Positions 45,031 to 54,274 of a DNA stretch of 64,000 nucleotides are shown here, one piece after another (the stretch's first letter is position 1; each line of letters starts with the position of its first letter). A program made the position numbers and the translations under genes. The notes under the pieces were generated by a model, which was not told where the DNA came from, made no database searches, and saw nothing but the letters and a program-made list of their open reading frames with translations. The stretch is from Cypionkella sp. (GTDB lineage: Bacteria > Pseudomonadota > Alphaproteobacteria > Rhodobacterales > Rhodobacteraceae): NCBI RefSeq assembly GCF_028290025.1, contig NZ_JAQGKQ010000004.1, forward strand, positions 1 to 64,000. The letters are read 5' to 3'.

Positions 45031-47369
45031 CCATGGGCAAACCCCTTCCACACGACAGCGCCCCGCTGCATGTCACCGGCCAAGCCCGTTATCTCGATGA
45101 CATTCCGCTGCCCGCAAACACCCTGCACGCCGCCTTCGGCCTAAGCACCTGCGCCCACGGCACCATCACCGCCATCGACCTTTCCGCCGTCCGCGCAGCC
45201 TCCGGCGTCATCAAAGTCTACAGCGCCGCCGACTTCGCCGAGATGCCAGATTGCTCCCCCTCCACCCACGACGAACCCCTGCTCGCCACCGGAACCGTGC
45301 ATCACGCAGGCCAACCCGTCTTCCTCGTCATCGCCGACACCCACCTAAACGCCCGCAAAGCCGCTCGCCTCGGAGCCGTCACCTACGCCGAACTCCCCGC
45401 CCTGCTGACCGTTGATCAAGCCCTCGCCGCCAACTCCCGCTTTGAGCAAGGCCCGATCATTTGGGCCAAAGGCGACGCAGCCCACGCCATCGCCACCGCC
45501 CCACAAATCATCGAGGGCACAGTGGAGGTTGGCGGCCAAGAGCACTTCTACCTCGAAGGCCAGATCGCCGCCGCCATCCCGCAAGAAGACGGCGTCCACA
45601 TCTATTCCTCAACCCAGCACCCCACCGAAATCCAACACAAAGTAGCCCACGCACTGCACCTTCCCATGTCCGCCGTGCGCGTTGAAACCCGCCGGATGGG
45701 AGGCGGTTTTGGCGGCAAGGAATCCCAAGGCAACGCTCTCGCCATCGCCTGCGCCATTGCCGCGAACGACCTGAACAAACCTTGCAAAATGCGCTACGAC
45801 CGCGACGATGACATGATGATCACCGGCAAACGCCACGATCTGCGCATCACCTACCGCGCCGGGATCGACGCCGAAGGCCGCATCCTCGGCCTAGATTTCA
45901 TTCACCTCGTGCGCTGCGGTTGGGCGCAAGACCTGTCCCTCGCCGTCGCCGACCGCGCCATGCTGCACGCCGACAACTGCTACCACCTCCCCGACGTTCG
46001 CATTGAATCGCACCGCCTGAAAACCAACACCCAATCCGCCACCGCCTACCGCGGCTTCGGCGGCCCGCAAGGCATCATCGGCATCGAACGCGTCATCGAC
46101 CACATTGCCCATACGCTCAAAAAAGACCCCAACGAGATCCGCAAACTCAACTACTATCGCGCCGCCGACCTTACCGGCCCCGGCACCGGCCACCGCACAG
46201 GTTCCACCTATTCCCCCGCCAACTCCGCCCCGCAAACCACCCCCTACTTCATGGAGGTCGAAGATTTCATCGGCCAAGACATCCACGACGCGTTGGAGAA
46301 ATCGAGCAATTACGCCGCCCGCCGCGCCGAAATCACCGCGTGGAATAGCACAAATCCAATCCTGAAGCGTGGCATCGCCTTCACGCCGGTCAAGTTCGGC
46401 ATCTCCTTCACCCTCACATGGCTGAACCAAGCGGGCGCGCTGGTGCATGTCTACCAAGACGGCTCGATCCACCTAAACCACGGCGGCACCGAGATGGGTC
46501 AGGGCCTGAACCAAAAGGTAGCCCAAGTCGCAGCCTCGGTATTCGGCGTTGACACATCACAGATCAAAATCACCGCCACCGACACCGCGAAAGTCCCCAA
46601 CACTTCCGCCACCGCCGCCTCATCTGGGGCCGATATGAACGGCATGGCGGCGCAAAATGCCTGCGAGATCATCCGGCAACGCATGGCCGATTTCCTGTCC
46701 GACAAACTCGGCAGCCAAGCCAACGAAATCCGCTTCGAGAACGGCGAAATGCGCGCTGGCGGCCAAACCTTCCCCTTCGCGCAAGTCGTCGCTTGGGCCT
46801 ACCAAGCCCGGATTTCCCTGTCCTCCACCGGCTTTTACGCCACCCCTAAAATCAACTGGGACCGCGTCAAAGGCCAAGGCCGCCCGTTCCTCTATTTCGC
46901 CTACGGAGCCGCCGTTACCGAGGTCGTGATCGACACCCTCACCGGCGAAAACCGCATCCTGCGCACCGACATCCTGCACGACGCCGGAACCTCGCTAAAC
47001 CCCGCCCTAGACATCGGCCAAGTCGAAGGCGCCTACGTTCAAGGCGCAGGCTGGCTCACCACCGAAGAACTGGTCTGGAACGCCAAAGGCGGCCTCACCA
47101 CCCACGCGCCCAGCACCTACAAAATCCCCGCCTGCTCCGACCGCCCGCCCATATTTAACGTCGCGCTCTGGGACAAACCCAACCGAGAAGACACCGTCGG
47201 CAAGTCCAAAGCCGTCGGCGAACCCCCCTTCAACCTCGGCGTCTCCGCCTTCCTCGCCCTCTCCGACGCCATAGCCGCCTGCGGAGACGGCACCCGCTAC
47301 CCCGGACTCGACGCCCCCGCCACCCCCGAACGCATCCTTGCCGCCGTTCAGGCTCAGCGCCATGTTTGA
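45027..47369 (+). CDS. xdhB: Xanthine dehydrogenase large (molybdopterin) subunit
   Basis: XdhB holds the molybdenum cofactor and oxidises hypoxanthine and xanthine to urate. The 780-residue protein has VTGQARYLDDIPLPANTLHAAF at the start, the cofactor-binding GGGFGGKESQGNALA, the substrate Arg region TAYRGFGGPQGI, HGGTEMGQGLNQKVAQVAA and the catalytic Glu in VGEPPFNLGVSAFLAL near the C-terminus. Its end overlaps xdhC by eight bases. The mature complex is a cytoplasmic (AB)2 enzyme. Confidence 0.96.
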   Translation: MTMGKPLPHDSAPLHVTGQARYLDDIPLPANTLHAAFGLSTCAHGTITAIDLSAVRAASGVIKVYSAADFAEMPDCSPSTHDEPLLATGTVHHAGQPVFLVIADTHLNARKAARLGAVTYAELPALLTVDQALAANSRFEQGPIIWAKGDAAHAIATAPQIIEGTVEVGGQEHFYLEGQIAAAIPQEDGVHIYSSTQHPTEIQHKVAHALHLPMSAVRVETRRMGGGFGGKESQGNALAIACAIAANDLNKPCKMRYDRDDDMMITGKRHDLRITYRAGIDAEGRILGLDFIHLVRCGWAQDLSLAVADRAMLHADNCYHLPDVRIESHRLKTNTQSATAYRGFGGPQGIIGIERVIDHIAHTLKKDPNEIRKLNYYRAADLTGPGTGHRTGSTYSPANSAPQTTPYFMEVEDFIGQDIHDALEKSSNYAARRAEITAWNSTNPILKRGIAFTPVKFGISFTLTWLNQAGALVHVYQDGSIHLNHGGTEMGQGLNQKVAQVAASVFGVDTSQIKITATDTAKVPNTSATAASSGADMNGMAAQNACEIIRQRMADFLSDKLGSQANEIRFENGEMRAGGQTFPFAQVVAWAYQARISLSSTGFYATPKINWDRVKGQGRPFLYFAYGAAVTEVVIDTLTGENRILRTDILHDAGTSLNPALDIGQVEGAYVQGAGWLTTEELVWNAKGGLTTHAPSTYKIPACSDRPPIFNVALWDKPNREDTVGKSKAVGEPPFNLGVSAFLALSDAIAACGDGTRYPGLDAPATPERILAAVQAQRHV

Positions 47370-48303
47370 CCTCACCGCCCTCACCCAAACCGTAACCCAA
47401 CACGGCCCCACCGCCCGCATTGTCATAGCCGCCCACAAAGGCTCCTCCCCCCGCGAAGTCGGAGCCTCCATGCTGGTCTGGGATTCGAAAGACTCCGGCG
47501 GCCAGTCCGGCACCATCGGCGGTGGAGCGTTAGAGCATCAAGCCACAGAACACGCCCGCACCCTCTTGCAGTCTCATACAAAATCCCTCACCCACACCGC
47601 CCTCGGCCCGAAGTTAAACCAATGCTGTGGCGGTGCTGTCACTCTGTTCACCGAGGTTTTCACCGCCGCCAACCTCCCCGAACCCACGCCAATAATCGCT
47701 CGCCCCACCACCGACGCGCCCATGCCGCTCGCTGTCAAACGCCTCCTCGTATCGGCCCGCAACCAAGGCACGCTCCCCACCCCTCACCTGCTGCAAGGCT
47801 GGATGATCGAACCCCTCGCTCACCCCACTCGGCAACTCTGGATCTGGGGCGCAGGCCACGTCGGCCGCGCCCTCGTCCACACAATCGCCCCTCTCCCAGA
47901 CCTCGCAATCACTTGGATCGACACCGCCCCCAACCGTTTCCCCGACCAAATCCCCGATAACACCACGGCCTTCCCCGCCCTAAACCCCGCCAACGCCGTC
48001 CCCCTCGCCCCCCTCAACGCCGAGCACCTGATCCTCACTTATTCCCACGCCCTAGACCTCGACCTCTGCCACCGCCTCCTCCTGCACGGCTTCAAATCCG
48101 CAGGCTTGATCGGCTCACAAACCAAATGGGCGCGCTTTCAATCCCGCCTGAAAGTCCTCGGCCACGCCCCCCAAACCATCGCCAAAATCACCTGTCCCAT
48201 CGGCGACCCAAGCCTTGGCAAACACCCAAACGCCATCGCCATCGGAGTCGCCGCTCACCTGCTGCGCCCCACCGCCAGGGCTGCCCACACCCTCACCGCT
48301 TGA
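47362..48303 (+). CDS. xdhC: XdhC, molybdenum cofactor insertion protein
   Basis: XdhC binds and sulphurates the molybdenum cofactor and hands it to XdhB. The 313-residue protein has the family's marks: KGSSPREVGASMLVW, TIGGGALEHQA, the Cys pair in LNQCCGGAVTLF, a Rossmann segment LWIWGAGHVGRALVHTI, and SAGLIGSQTKWARFQSRL. The start is ATG at 47362, inside the end of xdhB; eight residues of further open frame are unlikely. It is not a structural part of the enzyme. Confidence 0.93.
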   Translation: MFDLTALTQTVTQHGPTARIVIAAHKGSSPREVGASMLVWDSKDSGGQSGTIGGGALEHQATEHARTLLQSHTKSLTHTALGPKLNQCCGGAVTLFTEVFTAANLPEPTPIIARPTTDAPMPLAVKRLLVSARNQGTLPTPHLLQGWMIEPLAHPTRQLWIWGAGHVGRALVHTIAPLPDLAITWIDTAPNRFPDQIPDNTTAFPALNPANAVPLAPLNAEHLILTYSHALDLDLCHRLLLHGFKSAGLIGSQTKWARFQSRLKVLGHAPQTIAKITCPIGDPSLGKHPNAIAIGVAAHLLRPTARAAHTLTA

Positions 48304-48352
48304 CGCCCCAAGCCAAACCCGCAACCCTGCCGCAAACTTTTAAGGGGCACCG

Positions 48353-49642
48353 ATGTTCGATCTGATCCTAAGAAACGCCAACCTCCCCGATGGCCGCAGC
48401 GGCTACGACATCGCCATCGCGGGCAACAAAATCGCGGAAATCGCCCCGAACATCCAAGCCACCGCCCATGAGGAAATCGACGCCACCGGCCGCCTCGCCT
48501 CCCCGCCCTTCGTCGATCCGCACTTCCACATGGACGCCACCCTATCCCTCGGCCTACCCAGAATGAACCGCTCCGGCACCCTACTCGAAGGCATTGCGCT
48601 CTGGGGCGAACTCCGCCCCACCCTCACCATTGACGCACTCGTGACCCGCGCCCTGCGCTACTGCGACCTCGCCGTCACTCAAGGCTTGCTCGCCATCCGC
48701 ACCCATGTTGACACCTCCGACCCCAAACTCACCACCGTGCAGGCGATGCTAGAGGTGAAACGAAAGGTAAAACCTTACATCGACTTACAGCTCGTCGCCT
48801 TCCCGCAAGACGGCTACTACCGCGCCCCAGAAGGCGTCACATCCCTCACCCGCGCCCTCGACATGGGCGTCGATATCGTCGGCGGCATCCCGCACTTTGA
48901 GCGCACCATGGCCGAGGGCCAAGCCTCTGTCGAAGCCCTCTGCCGCCTCGCCGCCGACCGTGGCCTGCCCGTCGATATGCACTGCGACGAGACCGACGAC
49001 CCCAACTCACGCCACGTCGAAACCCTCGCGCAACAAAGCATCCGCCACGGTTTGCAAGGCCGCGTCGCAGGCTCGCATCTCACCTCAATGCATTCGATGG
49101 ACAATTACTACGTCTCAAAACTGATCCCGCTGATCGCGGAATCGCAGATGAATGTGATCCCCAATCCGCTGATCAACATCATGCTGCAAGGCCGCCACGA
49201 CAGCTACCCCAAACGCCGCGGCATGACCCGCGTGCCAGAGCTGATGGCCGCGGGCGTCAACGTCTCATTCGGCCATGATTGCGTGATGGACCCGTGGTAT
49301 GCGATGGGTTCCGGCGACATGCTAGAGGTCGGCCATATGGCGATCCACTCCGCACAGATGGGCAGCCTTGAGGATAAAACCAAGATTTTCAACGCTTTGA
49401 CGGTGAACTCCGCCAAAACCATGGGCCTCGAAAACTACGGTCTGGAAAAAGGCCGCAATGCCGACCTGATCCTGCTGCAAGCCCGCGACCCCGCCGAAGC
49501 CCTCCGCCTGAAAGCCACCAAACTTCTGGTGATCAAGAGCGGCAAAATCATCGCCCGCACCCCTGCACGCGTCGGCGCTCTATTCCTAGAAGGCCGCCCG
49601 AGCGAAATCGACCCCGCAATCGGCTTCGCCCCCGACTACTAA
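48353..49642 (+). CDS. codA: Cytosine deaminase (amidohydrolase)
   Basis: CodA deaminates cytosine to uracil with a divalent metal. The 429-residue protein follows E. coli CodA closely along its length: the metal His pair in PPFVDPHFHMDATL, RTHVDTSDPKLTTVQAMLEVK, IDLQLVAFPQDG, the catalytic VDMHCDETDD, SHLTSMHSM, and GHDCVMDPWYAMGSGDMLEVGHM with the metal Asp. It follows xdhC after 49 bases and is closed by a terminator. Other deaminases of this group (isoguanine, creatinine) are less likely given the match. Confidence 0.9.
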   Translation: MFDLILRNANLPDGRSGYDIAIAGNKIAEIAPNIQATAHEEIDATGRLASPPFVDPHFHMDATLSLGLPRMNRSGTLLEGIALWGELRPTLTIDALVTRALRYCDLAVTQGLLAIRTHVDTSDPKLTTVQAMLEVKRKVKPYIDLQLVAFPQDGYYRAPEGVTSLTRALDMGVDIVGGIPHFERTMAEGQASVEALCRLAADRGLPVDMHCDETDDPNSRHVETLAQQSIRHGLQGRVAGSHLTSMHSMDNYYVSKLIPLIAESQMNVIPNPLINIMLQGRHDSYPKRRGMTRVPELMAAGVNVSFGHDCVMDPWYAMGSGDMLEVGHMAIHSAQMGSLEDKTKIFNALTVNSAKTMGLENYGLEKGRNADLILLQARDPAEALRLKATKLLVIKSGKIIARTPARVGALFLEGRPSEIDPAIGFAPDY

Positions 49643-49694
49643 CTCCTCAATTTCACCTATTCATAAATATCCTCAGGGGGTGGGGCGAAGCCGA

Positions 49695-49717
49695 GGGGGG
49701 CAGATGCCCCCCTTTTT
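49695..49717 (+). terminator. Terminator of the xdh-codA operon
   Basis: Stem GGGGGGC and GCCCCCC with loop AGAT, followed by five T. It lies 52 bases after the codA stop and touches the 3' end of the convergent deaminase gene. Confidence 0.85.
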
Positions 49718-50195
49718 ACCAAACCCCGACATGCACCAAAGCCGCCTCATCCTCCAGCATCGGCCCAATAACCTCAACCTGCCGCTGCCCGGCCTCAAAT
49801 ACCACCCGGCACGGCAAATCCAGCGTCGGGTTCTCAGGGTGGTTGCCGGTGATCTCTTTCAACTGATGCTCCGACATCCCGTAAACCACCCTCCGTAACC
49901 CGGTCCAATAAATCGCCCCCGCGCACATCGCACACGGCTCGGCCGAGGTGTAAATCGTGCACTCCCGCAGCAACTCCATCGGCAGCGAAGTCGAGGCGCG
50001 CGTCATCAAAACCCGCTCGGCATGGCCGGTCATATCGTGATCCGGCATGAACGCGTTGTGCTGCGTCATCAGCACCGCGCCATCCGGCCCGACCAAAATT
50101 GAGGCAAACGGATGCACTCCCGCCTGCTTGGCCTTTTCCGATTCCGCAATCGCCAGCCGCAGCAGCGCCACATGATCCAGTGCTTCACCCGCCAT
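49716..50195 (-). CDS. Nucleoside/nucleobase deaminase, CDA superfamily (guanine deaminase-like)
   Basis: A 159-residue zinc deaminase of the cytidine/deoxycytidylate superfamily. The zinc ligands are H and catalytic E in TGHAERVLM, and the two Cys in SAEPCAMCAGAIYWTG. The sequence resembles small bacterial guanine deaminases and unlike TadA it has the shorter loop HQLKEITGNHPEN. Its place between xanthine dehydrogenase and a Bmp purine transporter favours guanine to xanthine deamination. The exact substrate is inference. Confidence 0.83.
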   Translation of the reverse strand: MAGEALDHVALLRLAIAESEKAKQAGVHPFASILVGPDGAVLMTQHNAFMPDHDMTGHAERVLMTRASTSLPMELLRECTIYTSAEPCAMCAGAIYWTGLRRVVYGMSEHQLKEITGNHPENPTLDLPCRVVFEAGQRQVEVIGPMLEDEAALVHVGVW

Positions 50196-50667
50196 CGCCT
50201 GCTCCTTTTCTGCTCAATATCTCACGACAGAGTCGCCGCTTGCCGCTTCGCAATCAAGCCCAGTTTCGACTGCATTCTGCGGCATAAATCAGCAACAGCT
50301 TCAGCATATGCACGAAATTACGGCGCTTCTTCGGAACACACCAAAACCTGCGATCATGGAAACCATCCCTATCTCACTGAAGCTAATAACAATTTCCTTA
50401 TTATCCAGCCGTCACAATTCTATCCCTCAATCCGACGCGGCGCTTGCGACCGCAAAGCCATCCAGTCTAACCTACCTCTGACCATCTGCGCAAAAACCGG
50501 GCATCCGCCGCCTTCGAAAACCACACCAAACCACCGCTTTCAAGCAAAACCATAGCCATTACCCTCCGAAACCTTGAAAGTCTTTCAACCCCAATCCGCA
50601 TAGCCACCGCCGCCTGCCAAAGTGTCCACTACGCCACCGTCACCAGCCCTGAAGGAAGCCGCGCCCG
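50196..50667. other. Control region before the Bmp transporter operon
   Basis: About 470 bases between the divergent deaminase and transporter genes. No gene is supported. I searched by eye for a purine riboswitch core and did not see one. AT-rich stretches near 50385-50425 may be promoters. An AAGGAAG site precedes the transporter start. Confidence 0.45.
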
Positions 50668-52224
50668 ATGCAAACACCGCCCCGCCTTGATCTTTCGGGC
50701 ATCACCAAGCGTTTTCCCGGCGTGCTCGCCAATGATCAGGTCAGTTTTGCGGTGCAACCCGGTGAAATCCATGCGCTTTTGGGCGAGAACGGCGCGGGCA
50801 AATCGACTCTGGTGAAGATGATCTACGGCATCATGCAGCCCGACGCTGGCGAAATCCGCTGGAACGGCGAACGCATCACCATCCAGAACCCCAAAGCCGC
50901 CCGCAAGCTTGGCATCGGCATGGTATTCCAACATTTCTCGCTGTTTGAGGCGATGACGGTGCTGGAAAACATCGCGCTTGGCATGGACGCGAATATACCC
51001 GCCCGCGATCTCGAGGCGAAAATCGTCGCCGTGATGCAGCAATACGGGCTGAAGTTGGAACCCCACCGCATCGTCTCAACCCTGTCCGTAGGTGAGCGTC
51101 AACGCATCGAAATCGTCCGCGCACTCCTGCTAAAGCCCAACCTCTTGATCATGGATGAACCGACGTCTGTGCTCACCCCGCAAGAGGTTGAACAGCTTTT
51201 CGTCGTCCTGCGCCAACTCGCCTCCGAAGGCTGTTCGATCCTGTATATCAGCCATAAACTGCACGAAATCAAAGCCTTATGCCACACCGCCACCATCCTG
51301 CGCGGCGGTAAACTCGTCGATACCTGCGACCCCGCCGTAGAGACTTCCCGCTCAATGGCCGAGAAAATGATCGGTGGCAGTCTGAAAGACATTCAGCGCG
51401 GCGAAGGTCGCGCTTTGGGTACCGCTAAACTTACCGTGCAGAGCTTAAGCGTCGCCAAAGACGGCCCGTTCGGTATCGCCCTGAAAGACATCGGCTTCTC
51501 GGTCAAAGCCGGCGAAATCTTCGGCATCGCGGGCGTCGCAGGCAACGGCCAAAACGCCCTGCTGCTGGCGCTTTCCGGCGAAACCCCTTCCACCAGCCCT
51601 GAAGCCATCCAGATCGACGGCACAAGCGTCGCCCCACTCACCGCCAAACAACGCCGTCTCGCCGGCATGGCTTCGGTCCCCGAGGAGCGCAACGGCCACG
51701 CCGCCGTCCCCGATTTCAGCCTGTCCGACAACGCCATCCTCACCGCGCGCGACCGCATGGGCATGGTCTCCGGCGGCATGGTTAACGCCCACTCCGCCCG
51801 CACCTACGCAGGCGAAGTTATCGCCGCCTTCTCGGTCAAAGCCACCGGCCCCGCCGCGATGGCCGACAGCCTTTCCGGTGGCAACCTGCAAAAATTCATC
51901 ATGGGCCGCGAGATCATGCAGAAACCACAGGTTCTGGTGGTCAGCCAGCCGACATGGGGCGTCGATGCAGGTGCCGCCGCTGCCATCCATCAGGCGCTGG
52001 TCGATCTTGCCGCCACCGGTTCCGCCATCGTGGTGATCAGCCAAGACCTTGATGAACTGCTATCCCTCTGCGACACGCTTGCGGTGATCAACGAAGGCCG
52101 TCTCTCCAAACCGATGCCCGTCGCGGGGGCCAATATCGAGGAAATCGGCCTGCTCATGGGCGGCGTCCACGGCGATCCCAACGCGCCCACCCATATCTCG
52201 GCGGAGGTCGCCCATGCGTATTAA
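50668..52224 (+). CDS. Bmp-family nucleoside ABC transporter, ATP-binding protein
   Basis: A 518-residue protein with two ABC domains in tandem, the form used by ribose and nucleoside (Bmp/YufO-type) importers. The first domain is canonical: GENGAGKST (39-47), LSVGERQRIEIVRAL and LLIMDEPTSVLTPQE. The second has a degenerate Walker A (GVAGNGQNALL) and LSGGNLQKFIMGREI, as usual for this family. It overlaps the first permease gene by 11 bases. It powers import of purine nucleosides or related solutes. Confidence 0.93.
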   Translation: MQTPPRLDLSGITKRFPGVLANDQVSFAVQPGEIHALLGENGAGKSTLVKMIYGIMQPDAGEIRWNGERITIQNPKAARKLGIGMVFQHFSLFEAMTVLENIALGMDANIPARDLEAKIVAVMQQYGLKLEPHRIVSTLSVGERQRIEIVRALLLKPNLLIMDEPTSVLTPQEVEQLFVVLRQLASEGCSILYISHKLHEIKALCHTATILRGGKLVDTCDPAVETSRSMAEKMIGGSLKDIQRGEGRALGTAKLTVQSLSVAKDGPFGIALKDIGFSVKAGEIFGIAGVAGNGQNALLLALSGETPSTSPEAIQIDGTSVAPLTAKQRRLAGMASVPEERNGHAAVPDFSLSDNAILTARDRMGMVSGGMVNAHSARTYAGEVIAAFSVKATGPAAMADSLSGGNLQKFIMGREIMQKPQVLVVSQPTWGVDAGAAAAIHQALVDLAATGSAIVVISQDLDELLSLCDTLAVINEGRLSKPMPVAGANIEEIGLLMGGVHGDPNAPTHISAEVAHAY

Positions 52225-53311
52225 GCTGGAAAAACGCCCCGCCCCCAGCACCTTCATGCTGATCGCCACCCCCATCGCCTCGGTGCTGTTAACCATGCTG
52301 ATCGGTATGCTGGTGTTCGACGCCATCGGCATCGACGGCCAACGCGCCGTGGTTGATATCTTTCTGACGCCGATCCTTGCCAGCTACAAATGGCAAGACG
52401 TCGCCGTCAAAGCCGCGCCCTTAATCATCATCGCCCTCGGCCTATCCATCGGAAATCGTGCGCAAATCTGGAACATCGGCGCCGAAGGCCAATACGTTAT
52501 CGGAGCACTTTGTGCCGCAGGCGTCGGCATCGCCGCTGGCCCCGACGCCCCCGCCATCACTTTAATCCCAATGATCCTCGCAGGCATCATCGGCGGCGCT
52601 GCTTGGGCCGCCATCCCCGCGCTGCTGAAAATCCGCTGGGATGTTAACGAAAACCTGACCACGCTGATGCTCACCTATGTCTCATTCCAAGTGCTAGGCT
52701 ACCTCGTCGGCGGCCCGTGGAAAGACACGAACGGCCGCAACTTCCCCGCCACCGCACCGCTACCCGAGCAACTCACCCTGCCGATCCTATTCCAAGGCTC
52801 CACCGTCCACCTCGGCGTCGCAATCGCCCTCATCCTGCCGTTCATCTTCTGGCTGATCATGTCGAAATCGGTGTTCGGCTTCCAAATCCGAGTCGTAGGC
52901 TCCGCCCCGCACGCCGCCCGCCACGGCGGTTTTGACGCCAAACAAACCATCTGGGCAGCCCTTTTGATCGGCGGCGGCATGGCTGGCCTCGCAGGCGCAC
53001 TCGAGTTCACCGGATCGCTCAAAGCCGTCAACCTCGGCTTCCCCTCCGGCTATGGCTTCACCGCCATTATCGTCGCCTTCCTCGGTCGCCTCAATCCCAT
53101 CGGCTGCCTGATCGCAGGCATCGTCCTCGCCATCACTTACGTCGGCGGCCAGGTCGCCCAAACCACCGTCCATATCCCGAATTCCACCGCAGGCATCTTT
53201 CAAGCCATGATGCTGTTCTTCATCCTCGCCTCCGATATCCTGATCCGCTACCGCGTCCGCTTCATCCCGACAAAACCAGCCATCGCTGACAAAAAGGAAG
53301 CGCGCGTATGA
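52214..53311 (+). CDS. Bmp-family nucleoside ABC transporter, permease 1
   Basis: A 365-residue inner-membrane permease of the BPD_transp_2 (RbsC-like) family, with about nine hydrophobic segments. Typical segments include GRNRAQIWNIGAEGQYVIGAL-like IGNRAQIWNIGAEGQYVIGA and MAGLAGALEFTGSLKAVNLGFPSGYG. Start overlaps the ATPase gene; its end overlaps the next permease by ATGA. It forms a heterodimer channel with permease 2. Confidence 0.92.
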   Translation: MRIKLEKRPAPSTFMLIATPIASVLLTMLIGMLVFDAIGIDGQRAVVDIFLTPILASYKWQDVAVKAAPLIIIALGLSIGNRAQIWNIGAEGQYVIGALCAAGVGIAAGPDAPAITLIPMILAGIIGGAAWAAIPALLKIRWDVNENLTTLMLTYVSFQVLGYLVGGPWKDTNGRNFPATAPLPEQLTLPILFQGSTVHLGVAIALILPFIFWLIMSKSVFGFQIRVVGSAPHAARHGGFDAKQTIWAALLIGGGMAGLAGALEFTGSLKAVNLGFPSGYGFTAIIVAFLGRLNPIGCLIAGIVLAITYVGGQVAQTTVHIPNSTAGIFQAMMLFFILASDILIRYRVRFIPTKPAIADKKEARV

Positions 53312-54252
53312 GCCCGGAATTCATCATCGCCTCGATTGTCACCATCATCGGCCTCACCACACCGATCCTGCTGGCAGGCTTGGGTGAGCTTGTCACCGAG
53401 AAATCCGGCGTCTTAAACCTCGGCGTCGAAGGCATGATGCTGATGGGTGCTATCTGCGGTTTTGCCGCCACCGCCTTCACCTTCAACCCGTGGCTCGGCG
53501 TCATCGGTGCTGCGGCCGGCGGTGCCCTCTCGTCCATGCTATTCGCCATTCTCGTGCTGCAGTTAAACTCCAACCAAGTCGCCACCGGTCTCGCATTGTC
53601 GATCTTCGGCACTGGCCTATCGTCGCTGATCGGGCAATCCTTCACAGGTCGCATCGTACCACAATTCGGCTCAATCTTCCCCGACGTGCTGGCAAAAGAT
53701 CCGATCTGGAAACTGTTGTTCGGCTACTCCCCGCTTGTCTATTTTGCCCTGATCATGGTGCCGCTCACCGCATGGTTCCTCAAATCCACCCGCGCCGGAC
53801 TGATCCTGCGCGCGGTTGGTGAGAACGATCATTCCGCCCATTCGATCGGCTATTCGGTGACCGGAGTACGCTACGCCGCCATCGCTTTCGGCGGTGCCAT
53901 GGCAGGCATCGGCGGCGCGTATTTCTCGATGGTGATCACCCCAATGTGGGCGGAGAGAATGACCGCCGGGCGCGGCTGGATCGCCCTCGCCCTCGTCGTC
54001 TTCGCTGGCTGGCGCACCGGACGCCTACTCGCCGGAGCCTACTTCTTCGGCTTCCTGATGTGGCTGGAATTGTTCGCCAAGGCCAACGGCTTCGGCAACA
54101 CAATGCCGTTCCTGCAAGCAATTCCCTCGCAATTCTGGGCGGCTATGCCCTACATTATGACAGTCGTGGCGCTGACCCTGATCTCATCTCGCGGCAATGT
54201 TGGCGCATCCGCCCCGGCCTGCCTCGGCAAACCCTTTCTACCTTCTACCTAA
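53308..54252 (+). CDS. Bmp-family nucleoside ABC transporter, permease 2
   Basis: A 314-residue inner-membrane permease, partner of the preceding one. It has about eight hydrophobic segments and the family's LAGLGELVTEKSGVLNLGVE, the segment that precedes GMMLMGAICGF, and MAGIGGAYFSMV. Order ATPase, permease, permease, binding protein is the standard Bmp arrangement, here with the binding protein last. Confidence 0.92.
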   Translation: MSPEFIIASIVTIIGLTTPILLAGLGELVTEKSGVLNLGVEGMMLMGAICGFAATAFTFNPWLGVIGAAAGGALSSMLFAILVLQLNSNQVATGLALSIFGTGLSSLIGQSFTGRIVPQFGSIFPDVLAKDPIWKLLFGYSPLVYFALIMVPLTAWFLKSTRAGLILRAVGENDHSAHSIGYSVTGVRYAAIAFGGAMAGIGGAYFSMVITPMWAERMTAGRGWIALALVVFAGWRTGRLLAGAYFFGFLMWLELFAKANGFGNTMPFLQAIPSQFWAAMPYIMTVVALTLISSRGNVGASAPACLGKPFLPST

Positions 54253-54274
54253 AAACACCAACTGGGAGACTAAC

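Noticed and set aside
50196-50667. Purine riboswitch before the Bmp transporter
   Set aside because: No matching conserved junction core could be found by eye on the plus strand.
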